Part shown: positions 61,501 through 64,000 of the stretch, one piece after another
How positions within the stretch are numbered: position 1 is the stretch's first letter
Layout: every line of letters begins with the position of its first letter
Source: SKVR01 sp046291875
GTDB taxonomy: Bacteria; Bacteroidota; Bacteroidia; Bacteroidales; UBA7960
Assembly (NCBI GenBank): GCA_046291875.1
Contig: JBKBSF010000017.1
Location: 1 to 64,000 of the forward strand
Reading direction: 5' to 3'
Length of the DNA stretch: 64,000 bases
The notes under the pieces: model-generated
The model's input: the letters and a program-made list of their open reading frames with translations, nothing else
Told to the model about the DNA's origin: nothing
The model's database searches: none
Translations under genes and position numbers: made by a program

Positions 61501-62244
61501 TCACAATACAAACCGGACTTCCTTGAAGTCAAACATGTGCAGGCTTTGATCTTCTCTTCGGATTACAAGCCTGCCATAGGTATCGGTGGTTTCGATTTTT
61601 CCGCGGAATATTTTTCCCTGGCTCTCGTAGGTTGACCAGGTGTTGAGCCGGTAAAGTTTCTGATGATAGCTCTGCTCCAGCAGTTGGGTTTGGTTGTTTT
61701 GGAGTAGTTCATAGCCTGATAGGATGTTTTGGTTAAGCACCTCCAGGCAGTGGTCTGTGGAAATTTCCTTCTGGCATATCTGAGCCAGCGAAACGGGGTT
61801 GGGGGCATCGGAGAGGAAGTGTAGCTGGTTTACGTTGAGCCCTATCCCTGCAAAACACTCGCGAATGGTTTCTCCCAGAATGGTATTCTCCACCAATATG
61901 CCTGCTATCTTCTGATCTTTGTAGTACACATCGTTGGGCCATTTGATGGATACCGGGCTATGTTCGCCTGTGAAAAACACCACCGTTTCATAAACCGCCA
62001 AAGACAACACCATGGTGATGGCAAACTGCCTGGAGGGATACAAAAATCCGGGTTTCAGCACCCACGTTGCTGTGATGTTTTTGCCGGGTTCACTCTCCCA
62101 GGTATTGGTTCCATACCCCCTGCCAGCCGATTGGTCAAGGGCCTGAATGATGGTGCCATGCTCGATCGCCTGAGACCTGATTAGCTCTTTGGCTGTGTTG
62201 TTGGTAGAACCAGCAACCGGAAACACTATTCGGTGGAGTTGCAT
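61501..62244 (-). CDS. birA: Biotin-[acetyl-CoA-carboxylase] ligase, catalytic domain only
   Basis: Attaches biotin to carboxylases via biotinyl-AMP. From the ATG at 62244 the 247-residue protein has the adenylate-forming GRGYGTNTW loop, SIKWPNDVYYKDQKIAGILVE and GIGLNVNQ, then a small C-terminal SH3-like domain. There is no N-terminal DNA-binding helix-turn-helix, so it is a monofunctional ligase, not a repressor. A longer frame up to 62325 adds residues without family character. Confidence 0.92.
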   Translation of the reverse strand: MQLHRIVFPVAGSTNNTAKELIRSQAIEHGTIIQALDQSAGRGYGTNTWESEPGKNITATWVLKPGFLYPSRQFAITMVLSLAVYETVVFFTGEHSPVSIKWPNDVYYKDQKIAGILVENTILGETIRECFAGIGLNVNQLHFLSDAPNPVSLAQICQKEISTDHCLEVLNQNILSGYELLQNNQTQLLEQSYHQKLYRLNTWSTYESQGKIFRGKIETTDTYGRLVIRREDQSLHMFDFKEVRFVL

Positions 62245-62440
62245 AAGCAAAAACAGGGTTGATGGAAAACAATATAAGACCTGGTGCCAAAAGCCCTGGG
62301 ATAAACCAAACTTCGTGTTGCACAACCTTTTATTTATGGGCCAGCCACTGCTGTGGACCCAACAACAGCGGGCAGGAGCTTAAAAAAGCTTAAACACATT
62401 TTGATTTGGTTGCGAAGGGCTGAAAGTCATTAAAAATAGT

Positions 62441-62448
62441 TACCTTTG
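62441..62448 (+). promoter_or_regulatory. Promoter -7 element for rsfS
   Basis: TACCTTTG (TAnnTTTG), about 99 bases before the ATG at 62547. Confidence 0.5.
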
Positions 62449-62546
62449 TAAGATGCAAAATTGCTTTAAATTCAGCAAAAAAGCTATCAAAAAGTACAGT
62501 AAAAAAATATCATATCAACACCTAAAGTCTGACAAATAGTTTTTGC

Positions 62547-62939
62547 ATGGTTAATGAAAAAACCCTTACCTCGGCCGAAGTTTTGGCAGAAGAAGTGATA
62601 AGAGGAATTCTGGAGAAGAAAGGATTGGAAATCAGCCGCCTGAATCTGGGCAAGATTCACAGCACCGTTTGCGATTATTTTATTATCTGCCATGGCACCA
62701 GCAGTACACACGTGGGAGCCATTGCCGATTCCGTTGAGGAGCAGGTAAGCAAAACCACCGGATTGAAACCTCGTCGCAAGGAAGGTTTTTTGAATGCCGA
62801 ATGGATATTACTCGATTACCTCGATGTGGTAGTGCATGTCTTTCAGGAAGAGGTGCGCCATTTTTACAGGCTGGAGGAGCTTTGGGCTGATGCTCCCATC
62901 GAAAGGATCAGCGATGAAGATCCTGAATACAATTTTTAA
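62547..62939 (+). CDS. rsfS: Ribosomal silencing factor RsfS
   Basis: RsfS binds uL14 and blocks subunit joining when nutrients are low. The 130-residue protein shows the family core: KKGLEISRLNLGKI, CDYFIICHGTSSTHVGAIADSV, and WILLDYLDVVVHVFQEEVRHFYRLEELW. Length is normal with an acidic tail. It lies 123 bases upstream of ftsH on the same strand, a common Bacteroidota neighbourhood. Confidence 0.95.
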   Translation: MVNEKTLTSAEVLAEEVIRGILEKKGLEISRLNLGKIHSTVCDYFIICHGTSSTHVGAIADSVEEQVSKTTGLKPRRKEGFLNAEWILLDYLDVVVHVFQEEVRHFYRLEELWADAPIERISDEDPEYNF

Positions 62940-63062
62940 GAAGCAGTAAATCATAACAAAATAAACAATTTGCCCTCCCTTTGCATTGTGGTATAGTGCT
63001 GCTATGAATTTTGGTTTCTGAAGCAGCGGTTTACGGCAAAAGAAAATTTAACCGAATAGAGA

Positions 63063-64000
63063 ATGAACACTGAAGAACAAAACAAGAAACCCGAAAACGG
63101 AAATGCCGGTAATGCTGGCCCAGGTAATGGCAAAAAGCCTCAAGCCAACGGCAGCAAGAAGCCTCCGTTTAATTTTTACTGGATCTATGCCATCCTGGCG
63201 GTCCTGTTTATAGCCCTGCAGTTTGTAAACATGGGTGGATCATCCATTGAGATCTCTCAGCAGCGTTTTGAAAACCAGATGTTGCGCAGCGGCGATGTGG
63301 AGAAAATTATTGTGGTGAACCGCGAATTGGTGGAAGTGTTTATCCGGCAAGACCGGATCGACAGATACGACGACCTTCGGGAGAAAAGCAAAACCGAAGG
63401 ACCTCACTTTACCTTCAAGATCGGCTCGGTAGATAATTTTGAGAAAATGGTGCGCGATGCTCAGGAGGAAGTGGCTGCAGATAATCGCATACCTGTTTTT
63501 TATGAACAACGCAAAGACTGGAGCAGCGATATCTTAAGCTGGCTTTTGCCCATTGGTTTGCTCATTGTGTTCTGGATCTTTATTATGCGGCGCATGGCTG
63601 GCGGTGCTGGTGGCGGACAGATCTTTAACATCGGAAAATCCAAAGCCCAGGTTTTTGACAAGGATACAAGGGTAAATGTCAACTTCAACCATGTGGCCGG
63701 GCTCGATGAAGCCAAAATCGAACTCATGGAGATCGTAGACTTTCTTAAGAACCCCAAAAAATATACTGACCTGGGTGGACAGATCCCCAAAGGAGCCCTG
63801 CTGGTAGGCCCTCCCGGAACAGGAAAAACACTCCTTGCCAAAGCAGTGGCAGGCGAAGCCCAGGTGCCCTTCTTCTCTCTGAGCGGCTCCGATTTCGTGG
63901 AGATGTTTGTGGGGGTGGGTGCCTCAAGGGTGCGCGACCTGTTCAAACAAGCCAAAGAAAAAGCACCCTGTATCATTTTTATCGATGAGATTGACGCCAT
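63063..64000 (+). CDS. ftsH: ATP-dependent zinc metalloprotease FtsH (3' partial)
   Basis: Membrane AAA+ protease that degrades misfolded and regulatory proteins. The first 312 residues are visible; the frame runs off the right edge. It starts with an Asn/Gly/Lys-rich cytoplasmic leader (about 1-38), TM1 (about 39-56, FYWIYAILAVLFIALQFV), a periplasmic domain, TM2 (about 160-178, WLLPIGLLIVFWIFIM) and the AAA+ domain with Walker A GPPGTGKT, the pore loop FVEMFVGVGASRVRDLF and Walker B CIIFIDEIDA. The HEXGH zinc site lies outside the window. The long polar leader is typical of Bacteroidota FtsH. Confidence 0.96.
   Translation, partial: MNTEEQNKKPENGNAGNAGPGNGKKPQANGSKKPPFNFYWIYAILAVLFIALQFVNMGGSSIEISQQRFENQMLRSGDVEKIIVVNRELVEVFIRQDRIDRYDDLREKSKTEGPHFTFKIGSVDNFEKMVRDAQEEVAADNRIPVFYEQRKDWSSDILSWLLPIGLLIVFWIFIMRRMAGGAGGGQIFNIGKSKAQVFDKDTRVNVNFNHVAGLDEAKIELMEIVDFLKNPKKYTDLGGQIPKGALLVGPPGTGKTLLAKAVAGEAQVPFFSLSGSDFVEMFVGVGASRVRDLFKQAKEKAPCIIFIDEIDA

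Noticed and set aside
1..64000. tRNA or rRNA genes
   Set aside because: No T-arm GGTTCRA pattern in a cloverleaf context and no rRNA-like stretch was found by eye; a covariance-model scan would settle it.

Overview
The window looks like a chromosomal segment from a member of the Bacteroidota, probably Bacteroidales or a close relative. The reasons are two proteins ending in type IX secretion (T9SS) sorting domains, a carboxypeptidase-regulatory-like/plug/beta-barrel receptor, the Bacteroidota-style gene pairs amidase-MCE, Nudix-pyrE and rsfS-ftsH, conserved hypotheticals typical of the phylum, and many copies of the Bacteroidota -7 promoter element TAnnTTTG at plausible distances from starts. 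I see no tRNA, rRNA, CRISPR array, intact insertion sequence or prophage. Both ends cut genes: a T9SS-sorted DUF4397-type protein on the left and ftsH on the right.

Layout. 1-7 kb: end of the T9SS protein, ettA, an AcoR-like sigma-54 activator, a small membrane protein, a 560-base gap with a striking double palindrome and a terminator-like hairpin, a Rex-family regulator and rtcB. 7-12.8 kb: a propeller/DUF4114 lipoprotein, a CoA-disulfide-reductase-like enzyme with two rhodanese domains, and two small membrane proteins. 12.9-18.6 kb: glycogen branching enzyme coupled to an SRPBCC protein, a His-rich OB-like lipoprotein, a coiled-coil membrane protein, a CoA-type Nudix hydrolase and a YfiR-family periplasmic protein. 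18.8-23.1 kb: two paralogous membrane sensors (HAMP-GAF-coil-PAS) with no recognisable output domain. 23.3-28.6 kb: two lipoproteins, photolyase and a TonB-dependent receptor-like protein. 29-43.5 kb: parE, a repeat-rich gap, an 11-kb gene for a giant T9SS surface protein and an acetyltransferase. 43.5-48 kb: a Crp/Fnr regulator divergent from an OsmC protein, an aminotransferase/omega-amidase pair, and pgk. 48-55 kb: an envelope cluster (DacB/PBP4, MCE protein, amidase, and divergent LptD). 55-64 kb: an overlapping operon (hypothetical, DUF3822, rsmD, GNAT, then coaD), a TlpA-like protein, Nudix/pyrE, SRPBCC, birA, rsfS and ftsH.

How it fits together. Most of the window is core metabolism, translation and envelope biogenesis. 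The least explained parts are: the YfiR-like protein next to two output-less sensors; the tandem operator and hairpin upstream of a Rex homologue whose DNA-reading helix departs from the usual Rex sequence; the Crp-geometry palindrome between the Crp/Fnr gene and osmC; the face-to-face promoters of lptD and of the amidase-MCE operon; and the mosaic giant surface protein beside a cluster of short palindromes. Gene identities rest on motifs read by eye. No database search was possible.
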